A stretch of DNA of 64,000 bases, taken from contig NZ_JAEHOI010000005.1 of the NCBI RefSeq assembly GCF_016522535.1, forward strand, positions 186,001 to 250,000. The letters are read 5' to 3'. The position numbers and the translations under genes were made by a program. The notes under the pieces are model-generated. The model saw nothing but the letters and a program-made list of their open reading frames with translations, did no database searches and was not told where the DNA came from. Below are positions 8,019 to 16,858 of the stretch, piece by piece; position 1 is the first letter of the stretch, and every line of letters starts with the position of its first letter. Origin of the DNA: Leucobacter edaphi (GTDB taxonomy: Bacteria; Actinomycetota; Actinomycetes; Actinomycetales; Microbacteriaceae).

Positions 8019-9377
8019 GTGTCAGCCACCACCACCAACGAACGCACCACCCAGCCCCGGAACTCCCCGGCACGCGTCGTGCTCGCGAGCCTCATCGGCA
8101 CGACGATCGAGTTCTACGACTTCTACGTCTACGCCACCGCGGCCGTGCTCGTCTTCCCGCACCTCTTCTTCCCGTCCGACAACGAGACGACCGCGCTGCT
8201 CGCCTCGTTCGCCACCTTCGGCGCCGCGATGCTCGCCCGCCCGATCGGCGCGATCTTCTTCGGCCACCTCGGCGATCGCCTCGGCCGAAAGACCACCCTC
8301 GTGGCGTCCCTGCTCACGATGGGAATCGCGACGTTCCTGATCGGCCTGCTGCCGACGCACGCCATGGTCGGAGCGTGGGCGGCCGTCCTGCTGCTGCTCA
8401 TGCGCCTCACGCAGGGCTTCGCGATCGGCGGCGAATGGTCGGGCGCGGCGCTGGTCGCGACCGAGAACGCCCCCGCCGGCAAGCGCGCCTGGTACGGCAC
8501 CTTCCCGCAGCTCGGTGCACCGCTCGGCTTCATCATCGCGAACATGTTGTTCTACGTGATCAACGTGGTGCTCGCCGAGCCCGGCGCCCCCTCGGGGCAG
8601 CCGTCGGCGGCGTTCCTCGACTGGGGCTGGCGGATCCCGTTCCTGTTCTCCGCGGTCATGGTGATCGTGGGCCTCTGGGTGCGCCTCAAGCTCGTCGAGT
8701 CGAGCGCGTTCGAGCAGACGAAGCAGTCGGGCGGCGTCAAGCGCATGCCCCTCGCCGAGGCGTTCCGTCACCACTGGCGCGGCCTGATCCTCGGGACCTT
8801 CGCGATGCTCGCGACGTACGTGCTGTTCTACCTGATGACCTCGTACACGCTGACCTACGGCACCCGGCCGACCGACGCCCCCGTGCCCGGGGCTGGCTAC
8901 AGCTACAACAACTTCATCCTGATGCTCGTGTTCGGCGTCGTGTTCTTCGGCATCTTCACGCTGGTCTCTGGCCCGCTCGCGGATCGCTTCGGACGCCGCC
9001 GCACCCTGCTCATCGTGACCGCGGCGATCGCCGTGTTCGGATTCCTGTTCGTGCCGCTCCTCGGCGGTGGCAGCACGCCGCTCGTGATGTTCTTCCTCGC
9101 GCTCGGTTTCACCCTGATGGGCCTCACCTTCGGCCCCATGGGCGCGTTCCTCCCCGAGATGTTCCCCACGAACGTCCGGTACACGGGATCGGCTGTCGCC
9201 TACAACGTGTCGTCGATCCTCGGTGCCGCGCTCGCCCCGATCATCGCGGTCTGGCTGTGGGGCCTCGCGGATGGCAGCCCGGTGTTTGTGGGGCTCTATC
9301 TGACCGGCGCGGCGCTCCTCACCTTCGTGTCGCTGCTCCTCACCCAGGAGACCAAGAACGTCGATATCGAGGCCTGA
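8019..9377 (+). CDS. MFS transporter, metabolite:H+ symporter (MHS) family
   Basis: 452 aa with 12 predicted membrane helices. The N-terminus has SLIGTTIEFYDFYVYATAA, the characteristic TM1 motif of the MHS family (ShiA, KgtP, ProP). The TM2-TM3 loop is GHLGDRLGRKTTL, and RLTQGFAIGGEWSGA follows in TM4. It likely imports a small organic acid, zwitterion or amine by proton symport. It is divergent from the XRE-oxidase operon and shares its upstream region, so it probably imports the substrate or product of that pathway. The GTG start is weakly supported by an upstream GAAAG. Confidence 0.9.
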   Translation: MSATTTNERTTQPRNSPARVVLASLIGTTIEFYDFYVYATAAVLVFPHLFFPSDNETTALLASFATFGAAMLARPIGAIFFGHLGDRLGRKTTLVASLLTMGIATFLIGLLPTHAMVGAWAAVLLLLMRLTQGFAIGGEWSGAALVATENAPAGKRAWYGTFPQLGAPLGFIIANMLFYVINVVLAEPGAPSGQPSAAFLDWGWRIPFLFSAVMVIVGLWVRLKLVESSAFEQTKQSGGVKRMPLAEAFRHHWRGLILGTFAMLATYVLFYLMTSYTLTYGTRPTDAPVPGAGYSYNNFILMLVFGVVFFGIFTLVSGPLADRFGRRRTLLIVTAAIAVFGFLFVPLLGGGSTPLVMFFLALGFTLMGLTFGPMGAFLPEMFPTNVRYTGSAVAYNVSSILGAALAPIIAVWLWGLADGSPVFVGLYLTGAALLTFVSLLLTQETKNVDIEA

Positions 9378-9390
9378 TCGGGGCTTCGCC

Positions 9391-9428
9391 GGGCCGCGGG
9401 CCGCGCGGCCGCCCGCGGCCCGCGGCCC
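9391..9428 (+). terminator. GC-rich hairpin downstream of the MHS transporter
   Basis: Perfect 15-bp inverted repeat (GGGCCGCGGGCCGCG and its complement) with an 8-nt loop, starting 13 nt after the stop codon. Confidence 0.7.
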
Positions 9429-9464
9429 GCGCCGGCGGGCCCGCCCGCACCAGGTGAGCACTTC

Positions 9465-9536
9465 AATAAGCGTAGGGCGTTATGTTAGTCCCATTTCGCG
9501 AATTAGGGAGTATATAACGCACATCGCTTAGTTATT
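9465..9536. repeat. AT-rich 72-bp imperfect palindrome, copy 1
   Basis: Interrupted palindrome in the convergent space between the transporter and potA. The arms pair AATAAGCG...GCGTTAT with ATAACGC...CGCTTAGTTATT around a TTCGCGAA core. It is far more AT-rich than its surroundings. It aligns along its whole length with the element at 21938-22010: ATTTCGCGA-like core, TATA, then GCACATCGCT in the same order. Confidence 0.75.
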
Positions 9537-9558
9537 GCACCGGGCCCGGCGACCTCGG

Positions 9559-9644
9559 CCGCACGGCCGCGGGGCGGCAGGGCCGCAGGGCGGCACGGCC
9601 ACAGGGCGGCACGGCGGCACGGCCGCACGGCGGCACGGCCGCAA
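9559..9644. repeat. GC-rich tandem repeats beside palindrome copy 1
   Basis: Irregular repeats built on GGCGGCACGGCC, with copies at 9589-9600, 9605-9614, 9613-9624 and 9629-9640, spaced by GCA-rich units. Non-coding, between the palindrome and the potA stop. Confidence 0.75.
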
Positions 9645-9674
9645 GCCCGCACCGCCGCGACCCCGCGCGGCGCG

Positions 9675-10865
9675 CTACGTCGCCGACTCGCCCGCCTCGC
9701 CCGTGTCGATCAGCAGCACGCCGGACCGGATGTTCCAGATCATGGTCGCGTCGTCGCCGATGTCGAAGGCGTGCGCCTCGTTATTGAGGCGCACGGTTCC
9801 CTCGTTGCCGTCGGGCAGCGTCACCGTGTACCGGCGGGTCGCCCCGAGGTACGTGACGTCCGTCACCTTCACAGGGATCGCGTTATCGCCCGGGCCGCCC
9901 TCCGCTCCCAGCGGCTGGAGCCGCAGGTTCTCGGGCCGGATCAGGATCGCGAGGTCCTCGTGCACCGACTGCCCGTCGGCGAGCACGCGATGGCCTGCGA
10001 CGTCGATCGCGGTCCGGGTGTCCCCGTCCGCCACGCCCTTCCCGAGCAGCACCGTCGACTCCCCGAGGAAGCGGCCGACGAACAGGGTCTCCGGCGCCTC
10101 GTAGAGGTCCTCGGCGGTGCCGACCTGCTCGATCTTGCCGTTGTTGAAGACCGCGATGCGGTCCGACATCGACAGCGCTTCCTCCTGGTCGTGCGTCACG
10201 TAGACGAACGTCGAGCCGACCTCGCGGTGGATCCGCTTGATCTCCGACTGCAGCCACTCGCGCAGCTTCTTGTCGAGGGCGCCAAGCGGCTCGTCCATGA
10301 GGAGCACGCGCGGGTTGTAAACGAGCGCGCGGGCGAGCGCGACGCGCTGCTGCTGGCCGCCCGAGAGTTCCGACGGGTAGCGATCCCCGAACTCGCCCAT
10401 GCGAACCATGCCGAGCGCGTCGGCGACCATCTTCTGCTGCTCCGCCTTACCGATCTTGCGGCGCTGCAGCGGGTAGGCGATGTTCTCGGCCACGGTCTTG
10501 TGCGGGAACAGGGCGTAGTTCTGGAACACCATGCCGATGTCGCGCTTGTGCGGCGGGAGCTTCGCGACCGGCTTGCCGTAGATGTGGAGCAGCCCCTCCG
10601 TGACGGAGGTGAAGCCCGCGATCATGTTCAGCGTGGTGGTCTTGCCCGAGCCGGACGGCCCGAGGAAGGTCATGAACTCGCCGGGCTCGATCACCAGGTC
10701 GATCTCGTCGACCACGGCCTTCGGTCCGTAGCGCTTCGTCACCGAGACCAGGCTGATGCCGGCCTCGTTGATCTCGGAGATCGCGGTGGTGTTGAGTCCT
10801 TCCCCGCGCAGTTCCTGCTCGTGCCCCTCGGGCACCGGGATGTCGTTGTGAGAAATCGCGTTCAC
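9675..10865 (-). CDS. potA: polyamine-type ABC transporter ATP-binding protein (PotA-like)
   Basis: 396 aa cytosolic ATPase that powers the adjacent permeases. Walker A is GPSGSGKTT (about 69-77), the signature [15 protein letters not shown], and Walker B LLMDEPLGALD. The C-terminal TOBE regulatory domain has the RPENLRL motif. An N-terminal extension of about 38 residues precedes the ABC domain. The GTG start at 10865 overlaps the potC stop (GTGA), so it is the last gene of potD-potB-potC-potA. The family imports spermidine, putrescine, GABA or iron. The exact ligand is not fixed by the ATPase. Confidence 0.9.
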   Translation of the reverse strand: MNAISHNDIPVPEGHEQELRGEGLNTTAISEINEAGISLVSVTKRYGPKAVVDEIDLVIEPGEFMTFLGPSGSGKTTTLNMIAGFTSVTEGLLHIYGKPVAKLPPHKRDIGMVFQNYALFPHKTVAENIAYPLQRRKIGKAEQQKMVADALGMVRMGEFGDRYPSELSGGQQQRVALARALVYNPRVLLMDEPLGALDKKLREWLQSEIKRIHREVGSTFVYVTHDQEEALSMSDRIAVFNNGKIEQVGTAEDLYEAPETLFVGRFLGESTVLLGKGVADGDTRTAIDVAGHRVLADGQSVHEDLAILIRPENLRLQPLGAEGGPGDNAIPVKVTDVTYLGATRRYTVTLPDGNEGTVRLNNEAHAFDIGDDATMIWNIRSGVLLIDTGEAGESAT

Positions 10866-11647
10866 GCTGCGACTCGCTTCCTTTTTCTCGAGGCGAACTG
10901 TGCCGTGAGCATGACGACCACGGAGGTTACCATCGTGATGACCGCGACCGCGGCTACGGTCGGGTCGTTGGTCTGGGTGACGCTGTTGAAGATCTTCACC
11001 GGCAGCGTTTGCAGCGATGGCGATTGGATGAACAGCGACAGGATGACCTCGTCGAACGAGGTCACGAACGCGAACAGTGCGCCCGCCGTCACGCCTGGGG
11101 CGATGAGCGGGAGCGTGATCGAGAAGAACGTCCGCAGCTTACCGGCTCCGAGCGAGGCCGAGGCCTGCTCGAGTCGCGGATCGAGGCCCTGCAGCGACGC
11201 CATCACGTTCGTGATCACGAGCGGCAGCGACACGATCGTGTGCGCGAGGACGAATCCGGGCAGCGTGCCGAGCAGGTTCATCCGCAGGAACAGCGAGTAG
11301 AGGCCGACCGCGAGGACGATCCCCGGAACGATGAGCGGAAGCAGGAAGTACCCCTCCAGCAGCCCTTTGCCACGGAACTTCACCTTCGACAGTCCGAGCG
11401 CCGCCAGCACGCCGACGGCGGTGGCGACGATCATGGTCACGACGGCCACCTGCAGCGAGTTGAACAGCGCCTTCAGCCACGTCGCGTCGGTGAAGAAGTT
11501 CTCGTACCAGCGCGTCGAGAATCCCTTGGGCGGGAAGTTGAACGACGACGCCTCGTTGAACGACATCGGCACGATCACGAGCGTGGGCAGCACGAGCCAG
11601 ATGACGATGATCACGGCGAAGACGCCGAGCAGTCTTTTGAGCGTCAT
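10862..11647 (-). CDS. potC: polyamine-type ABC transporter permease (PotC-like)
   Basis: 261 aa inner-membrane permease with about six helices. The EAA loop region (QASASLGAGKLRTFFSITLPLIAPGVTAG) couples to the ATPase. The first helix (VFAVIIVIWLVLPTLVIVPMSF) is typical of PotC-type subunits. The ATG overlaps the potB stop (ATGA) and the stop overlaps the potA start. Confidence 0.9.
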   Translation of the reverse strand: MTLKRLLGVFAVIIVIWLVLPTLVIVPMSFNEASSFNFPPKGFSTRWYENFFTDATWLKALFNSLQVAVVTMIVATAVGVLAALGLSKVKFRGKGLLEGYFLLPLIVPGIVLAVGLYSLFLRMNLLGTLPGFVLAHTIVSLPLVITNVMASLQGLDPRLEQASASLGAGKLRTFFSITLPLIAPGVTAGALFAFVTSFDEVILSLFIQSPSLQTLPVKIFNSVTQTNDPTVAAVAVITMVTSVVVMLTAQFASRKRKRVAA

Positions 11648-12546
11648 TTCTCCACCCCCGGGAACAGGCTGCCGCCCTTATTGATGCGCGACACGAGGAC
11701 GAGGATCAATATGGTGCAGACGAGCAGGAACACTCCGAGCGCGGTGCCGTGCCCCCACATCAGGAAGACGCTGATCTGCTGTTGGATCAGGGCGGAGACC
11801 ATGATCTCCTTCGACGATCCCAGCAGCGCGGGGATGATGTAGAAGCCCAGACCCAGGATGAACACCGTCACACCGCCGGAGAAGATCCCGGGCTTCGACA
11901 GCGGCAGGTACACCGTGAAGAATGCCGTGACGGGGTTCGCGCCCAGGTTCGACGCCGCGGGAAGCAGCCGCTTGTCGATCTTCGCCATCGCCGAGTACAG
12001 CGGCAGCACCATGAACGGCAGCAGCACCTGGCTCATGCCGAGCGCCACGCCGAAGGTGGTGCGGATGAGCGGCACGGGGCCGATCCCGAACCACGCCTCG
12101 AGCAGGCCGTTGATGGGGCCGGTGTCCTGCAGCAGCACCATCCAGGCGAGCGTGCGCACGAGGATCGAGGTCCACAGCGGCAGCATGACGAACAGCTGCA
12201 TGATGTTCCGCGTGCGATCCGACACGATCGTCATGAGGTAGGCGTAGGGGTACGCGAGCAGGAGGCACACGATGGTCACGATCAGGGCCGTGCCGAAGGT
12301 GCGCAGCACGACCGCGAGGTTCGCCTCGGTCGTGAACAGCCAGACGTAGTTCTGCGTGCCGGGCTGCGGGTCCGTCACCGAGCGGATGAAGACGTCGATG
12401 AGTGGCGCAAGGAAGAACAGCGAGATGATAACGAACGCCGGAACCAACAGCAGAAGCGGGCGCCAATTCTTCGGCCCCCGCTTCGGCTGGGTTCCGCCGT
12501 CCGCACCGGGGGCCACGAGGCCCCCGGTGACGGTCGACTCGGTCAT
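11644..12546 (-). CDS. potB: polyamine-type ABC transporter permease (PotB-like)
   Basis: 300 aa permease with an N-terminal cytosolic tail, then a first helix at about 30-50 and five more. The EAA loop is near AASNLGANPVTAFFTVYLPLSKPGIF. It pairs with PotC to form the channel of the importer. It starts 8 nt after the potD stop and overlaps potC by four bases. Confidence 0.9.
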   Translation of the reverse strand: MTESTVTGGLVAPGADGGTQPKRGPKNWRPLLLLVPAFVIISLFFLAPLIDVFIRSVTDPQPGTQNYVWLFTTEANLAVVLRTFGTALIVTIVCLLLAYPYAYLMTIVSDRTRNIMQLFVMLPLWTSILVRTLAWMVLLQDTGPINGLLEAWFGIGPVPLIRTTFGVALGMSQVLLPFMVLPLYSAMAKIDKRLLPAASNLGANPVTAFFTVYLPLSKPGIFSGGVTVFILGLGFYIIPALLGSSKEIMVSALIQQQISVFLMWGHGTALGVFLLVCTILILVLVSRINKGGSLFPGVEK

Positions 12547-12554
12547 GGCGATCC

Positions 12555-13679
12555 TTAGTTACCGGTCGCCCAGCCGGCCCATGCGGCGGCGAGCGCGTCG
12601 TAGTTCTTGACCCAGAAGTCGACGTTGGGGGCGATGCCCGTGTCGAGGTGCTCGGTGGTCATGAACTCCTTGAGCGTGTCGTCCAGCTTGGGCTTCGAAT
12701 CGGTGTTGACCCCGCCGTAGGAGGTGAGCTCCGTCATCTTGGCCTGCTGATCGGCGCCGATGGAGTAGTTGATCGCGGCCATCGCGGCCTGCTTGTCCTT
12801 CACTCCCTTTGGAACGCCGTTGGAGTCGACCATGATCATCCACTGGTCCCACATGGGGGCGACGGGAGCGCCCGCGGCCGCTGCGCCGTAGCCGCGGCCC
12901 GACCACACGAGACCCATGACGGCCTCGCCCGATTCGAGCTGCTGCTGGGCCTGCGCGCCGGTGGTCCAGCCGATGACGTTGTTGCCGAGCTTCTTGTACA
13001 TGTCGAAGGCGCCGGGAATGTCCTCGGGCTTCAGGTCCTTCACGTCCTTGCCCTGCGCGGTGAGCGCGAACTCGACGGTCTGCGGGTCGACGTAGGTGGA
13101 CTGGCTGACCGTGCGCTTGCCGGGGAACTTCTTCGTGTCGAAGAAGTCGGCGGCGCTCTTCGGAGGGTTGTCGCCGAACTTGTCCGTGTTGTAGACCACG
13201 ACGAGGCCGTACATGATCTGCGGCACCATGCACTTGTCGGTGATGGTGCCCTCGGGGACCTTCGACGTGTCGATCTGCGACATGTCGATCTCCTCGTAGA
13301 GGGTGCCGCAGCCGCGGGCGGTGTCGAACTGGGTCGTGTTGACGATGTCCCAGCTGACGTTGCCGCTGTCGACCATGGCCTTGAGCTTGCCGGCGTCGAA
13401 GGCGTCCTGGTTGAAGGTCGCGCCGGACTCCTTGGCGAACGGGTCCCAGAGCGCCTTCTGCTGGCCCTCCTGGAAGATGCCGCCGGATCCGGCGAAGGTG
13501 AGGGTGACGCCCTTGAGCGCGTCCTTCTTCACTTCGCCGGCGACGGGCTTGCCCAGATCGCGCTCGGGGGCTGGCTCGCTCGAACCGCCGCCGCCGCTGC
13601 AACCGATCAGGGTCAGGGCGAGCGCCGCGGTTCCCGCGACTACCGCCAGGCCTCTGCGGGCCTTGGAGTTCTTCATCAT
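12555..13679 (-). CDS. potD: polyamine-type ABC transporter substrate-binding lipoprotein (PotD-like)
   Basis: 374 aa extracellular lipoprotein. The signal peptide ends in the lipobox ALTLIGC, followed by a Gly/Ser linker and a PotD/PotF type-II periplasmic-binding fold (YGLVVVYNTDKFGDNPPKSAADFFD; NNVIGWTTGAQAQQQLESGEAVMGLVWSGRGY). The ATG at 13679 is chosen because GGAG lies 9 nt upstream. A longer GTG start would add six residues before the charged signal region. It is the first gene of the operon, with a 311-bp upstream region shared with a divergent amine oxidase. Confidence 0.9.
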   Translation of the reverse strand: MMKNSKARRGLAVVAGTAALALTLIGCSGGGGSSEPAPERDLGKPVAGEVKKDALKGVTLTFAGSGGIFQEGQQKALWDPFAKESGATFNQDAFDAGKLKAMVDSGNVSWDIVNTTQFDTARGCGTLYEEIDMSQIDTSKVPEGTITDKCMVPQIMYGLVVVYNTDKFGDNPPKSAADFFDTKKFPGKRTVSQSTYVDPQTVEFALTAQGKDVKDLKPEDIPGAFDMYKKLGNNVIGWTTGAQAQQQLESGEAVMGLVWSGRGYGAAAAGAPVAPMWDQWMIMVDSNGVPKGVKDKQAAMAAINYSIGADQQAKMTELTSYGGVNTDSKPKLDDTLKEFMTTEHLDTGIAPNVDFWVKNYDALAAAWAGWATGN

Positions 13680-13990
13680 CGGTGGATACTCCCTCACATC
13701 AGCGTGATTTCATGCCCGCGATCCTCCGGTGCGTCTCCCTGCGGAGGCGTCCCGTGCGGCATCGTTGCCTCGTGCCGCGGGTCGATCCTGAAGCTACCAG
13801 CGCTGATCAGGCAATCTGGGGCCGCGTTATGGAGTCGTTACCGCACGGATCGAAGCTTCGTATGTTCCGTCGAGCGGGAGTGTCTACGCTGTACAAACGT
13901 ATGAACGCGTGGCGAAGGTCCTGATCACAACCCTACGATAAGTGCTTGGGCGGTCCAGTATGACCGACGCGGAGCAGCAAAGGAGCACTC
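13680..13990. other. divergent regulatory region between potD and amine oxidase 1
   Basis: 311-bp non-coding stretch with lower GC toward the amine oxidase side. It holds a TACGAT -10-like hexamer about 60 bp upstream of the oxidase. It also holds AACGTATGAACGCG at 13896-13909, a near copy of which lies at 16741-16753 upstream of the second amine oxidase. No small gene is convincing. Confidence 0.5.
13896..13909. promoter_or_regulatory. motif shared upstream of both amine oxidases, copy 1
   Basis: AACGTATGAACGCG, about 80 bp upstream of the amine oxidase start. The related AACGTATGACGCG occurs at 16741-16753. It may be a site for the PucR regulator encoded between the two oxidases. Two copies only, so weak. 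Confidence 0.3.
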
Positions 13991-15226
13991 GTGAGGATCA
14001 TCGTAGTCGGGGCAGGTCTTTCCGGTTTGACCGCGGCGTGGGAGTTCACCAAGGCGGGCCACGATGCGACCGTGCTGGAGGCCCGCAACCGCGTGGGCGG
14101 GCGCACCTGGTCGCAGCGGCTCGACAACGGCGTGTGGACCGAACGCGGCGGCGAATACGTGTTCCCGACGGAGTTTCCGATTCGCAAGCTCGCCGCGGAG
14201 GTCGGCGTTCCGCTCATGTCGCACAACGTGCGTTACGGGCGCCGCACCGTCAACGGCCGCGTGATCTCCTTCGCCGAGCTCGGCGAGACGAGCCGGAAGG
14301 TCACGGGGACGCTCGCCCAGATGATCGCCGACGGTGAGACCGGCGTCTCCCTCGAGCGGGCCTTCGAGGCGGCGCTCGGCGAGGGCTATCGCCTCGATCC
14401 CGTCTACCGTCGCACCACCACCTCAGCGGCGGCGGATCCGAGCCGCGTGAGCGCGGAGGCGGTGCTGCTGCACGAGTCCTCGACGGCCGGGGGCTACGTC
14501 GAGGACGGCGCCCGTTTCGTGGAGGGCAACCAGTCGCTCTCGCTGCGGCTCGCGGAGCTGCTCGGCGACCGGATCCGGCTCGAGCACCCCGTGAAGCGCG
14601 TCGAGCAGTCCGACTCCGGCGTGGTCGTCGAGCTGCAGGACGGCACCCGGATCGACGGCGACTTCGCTGTGGTATCGGTGCCGCTCCCGATCCTCCACGA
14701 GATCGAGCTCGGCTTCGCGCTCCCCGAACGACAGCAGCGCGCGCTCGACAACCGCTTCATGGGGGTCGCGGCGAAGCTCGGCGTCCCGTTCTCCCGCGTC
14801 GACGCCGACACCGCGCTGCAGAATCCCGATCACACCTGGTGGTCGTGGCGATCCCTGTCGATCGATGGCGAGAACCGGATCGACGCGCTCTCGAGCTTCG
14901 CTGGCGGACCGTTCGCCCTGGACGCGCTCGGCGTGGCGAACGGCCCGGACGGTTGGGTGTCCGCGCTCAAGGAGATGCGCCCCGAACTGGAAATCGCGGG
15001 AGACGTGCTGCTCACGACCTGGGAGGACGATCCGTGGGCTCGCGGCTCGTACAGCGCGCCCGGTCTCGGCTGGACCGCCGATGACGCCGACGCGTTCACC
15101 GAGCCGGCGGGCCGCGTCGCGATCGCCGGCGAGCACACGGGCCTCGCCCAGTCGCTGTCCGGCGCCGTTGACTCCGGTTATCGCGCTGTGCTGGCGCTGT
15201 CCCGGCGGTTCGGGGACACGCTCTGA
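13991..15226 (+). CDS. flavin-containing amine oxidase family protein (FAD) 1
   Basis: 411 aa flavin amine oxidase (monoamine/putrescine oxidase fold). The FAD-binding motif is VVGAGLSGLTAAWEF (about 5-19), with the ribose-binding Glu at 30 and GGRTW at 36-40. The C-terminal FAD segment is GRVAIAGEHTG...SGAVDSGYRA. The GTG start is preceded by AAAGGAGCACTC. Oxidative deamination of an imported or endogenous amine in the cytosol is the likely role, yielding aldehyde, ammonia and H2O2. It is divergent from the potD operon and followed 5 nt later by the pucR regulator, consistent with an amine utilisation unit. Confidence 0.87.
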   Translation: MRIIVVGAGLSGLTAAWEFTKAGHDATVLEARNRVGGRTWSQRLDNGVWTERGGEYVFPTEFPIRKLAAEVGVPLMSHNVRYGRRTVNGRVISFAELGETSRKVTGTLAQMIADGETGVSLERAFEAALGEGYRLDPVYRRTTTSAAADPSRVSAEAVLLHESSTAGGYVEDGARFVEGNQSLSLRLAELLGDRIRLEHPVKRVEQSDSGVVVELQDGTRIDGDFAVVSVPLPILHEIELGFALPERQQRALDNRFMGVAAKLGVPFSRVDADTALQNPDHTWWSWRSLSIDGENRIDALSSFAGGPFALDALGVANGPDGWVSALKEMRPELEIAGDVLLTTWEDDPWARGSYSAPGLGWTADDADAFTEPAGRVAIAGEHTGLAQSLSGAVDSGYRAVLALSRRFGDTL

Positions 15227-15231
15227 CTCGG

Positions 15232-16749
15232 GTGTCCGGCACGACCGGGGGGACGAGCGGGACCGGGCAGCCGGGAGGTTCCGGCGCGGCCGGGGCGACC
15301 GGCCTGACTGTCCGGAGTTTTCTCGCGATCCCCGAGGTGACCACGCGTTCGCTCACCCCTGGGGTGGGCGAGGAACGGCCGATCACGTGGGCTCACGTCT
15401 CCGAGCTCGAGGATCCCGGCCGGTGGCTCGGCCACGGGGCACTCGTCATGACAACGGGGTTGCCGATCCCCGCGGACGCCGCGGGGCAGATCGCCTACTT
15501 CGATGGCATGTATCGGGCCGGGATCGCGGCCGTCGCGATCGGGGCGCGCATGTCCGCGCCCCCGCTCACCGCTGAGGCCCTCGCGCACGCGACGGAGCTC
15601 GGGTTCCCCGTGCTCGAGACCGCCTACGAGACCCCGTTCATCCTGCTCGCGACCGCCGTGGCCGAGGCGTCCGAGCGCGCGCGGGCGCATCGAATCCGGC
15701 TCACGGAGCAGATGTACGCCGTACTGCGCGAGCACGCCGACACGAAAACGGCCGCGCCCCTGCTCGCGGCGATCGGCGAGCTCCTGGGCGCGGAGCTCGA
15801 CCTGCGACCCCACGGGGATCGGCCAGGGGCTGAGCCCGGCCGGATCGACGCGCTCGGCGGGCTCGCCTACGAGACCCCGCTGCTCACGCTCGGTTCTCCC
15901 ACGCTGCGCTTCACCTTCGCGGATCCGAACGCCCCCGATCCCTCGCTCATGCAGCATGCGGCGGGGATTCTGGCGAGCGCGCTCTCCGTCCGCTCCGCGG
16001 CCCGCCGCAACGAGTGGCTGTACGGGTCGATCCTGCTCGGCAACATCCTTGACGCCTCGGTGCCGTGGGAGTTCGCGACCCGGTACCTGCAGGCGAGGGG
16101 GTTCGAGGAGCCCCTGCTCATGAGCGTCGCACCGCCAGGAGAGACCGCGGGGCATCTCGAGACCGCGCAGCTCGCGTTTGCCGACGCCGGGGTTCCGGCG
16201 CTCGCGACCGTCCGCGACGAGGAGCTCATTCTCCTCACCCCGTCGCATGACTCGGCGTCCCGCGTGCTCGATCAGCTCGCCCCGGCACTCGGCCAGATCG
16301 GGGTGAGCGCCCCGTTCGCCGGCCTCGGCAGCGCGTCGGGGGCTCACCGCCAGGCCGTGATTGCCCGCTCGCAGGCCGGGAATCGCGAGGGAGCGATCAG
16401 TCGTTTCGGCTCCTCCGCGGAGGCGTCGCTGTTTCTGCCGCGCGATCCCGAGCAGCTGCGGGCGATCGCCGATCAGGTGCTCGGCCCGCTCCGCGCCTAC
16501 GAGCGGAGGCGCGGGACTCCGCTCGTGCAGACCCTGCGCGTGTTTCTCGAGGAGAACCGCAGTTGGGTGCGCGCTTCTGAGCGGCTCTTCATTCACCGGC
16601 AGACCCTCGTCGCGCGGATCGCCCGCGTCGAGACCGTGCTCTCGCGCGATCTCAACAGCATGGAGGACGCCGCCGAGTGCTGGCTCGCGGTGCGGGCCGC
16701 GATCCAGACGGGTGAGATCGACGACGAGGGACCGCGTACGAACGTATGA
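15232..16749 (+). CDS. PucR family transcriptional regulator 1
   Basis: 505 aa. A Gly/Thr-rich leader is followed by an N-terminal PucR domain (about 25-145: LTVRSFLAIPEVTTRSLTPG, MTTGLPIPAD). The C-terminal PucR HTH_30 is at about 440-490 (VFLEENRSWVRASERLFIHRQTLVARIARVE), with the helix-turn-helix formed by SWVRASERLFIHRQTLVARI. PucR regulators typically activate purine, GABA or amine catabolism genes. It lies between two flavin amine oxidases, one 5 nt upstream and one 109 nt downstream, so these are its probable targets. Confidence 0.87.
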   Translation: MSGTTGGTSGTGQPGGSGAAGATGLTVRSFLAIPEVTTRSLTPGVGEERPITWAHVSELEDPGRWLGHGALVMTTGLPIPADAAGQIAYFDGMYRAGIAAVAIGARMSAPPLTAEALAHATELGFPVLETAYETPFILLATAVAEASERARAHRIRLTEQMYAVLREHADTKTAAPLLAAIGELLGAELDLRPHGDRPGAEPGRIDALGGLAYETPLLTLGSPTLRFTFADPNAPDPSLMQHAAGILASALSVRSAARRNEWLYGSILLGNILDASVPWEFATRYLQARGFEEPLLMSVAPPGETAGHLETAQLAFADAGVPALATVRDEELILLTPSHDSASRVLDQLAPALGQIGVSAPFAGLGSASGAHRQAVIARSQAGNREGAISRFGSSAEASLFLPRDPEQLRAIADQVLGPLRAYERRRGTPLVQTLRVFLEENRSWVRASERLFIHRQTLVARIARVETVLSRDLNSMEDAAECWLAVRAAIQTGEIDDEGPRTNV

Positions 16750-16753
16750 CGCG
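16741..16753. promoter_or_regulatory. motif shared upstream of both amine oxidases, copy 2
   Basis: AACGTATGACGCG overlapping the pucR stop codon and 106 bp upstream of amine oxidase 2. Near copy of 13896-13909. Function unproven. Confidence 0.3.
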
Positions 16754-16858
16754 GGCGCCCGACGCGCGCATTCCCGCGGCTTGCAGCGCGGGCCGCGGGC
16801 TGTTTAGCCTGGTCAGACTGAGGCCTCGCAGTGGCGCGTGGCCCGCGAGAGGAGCATC

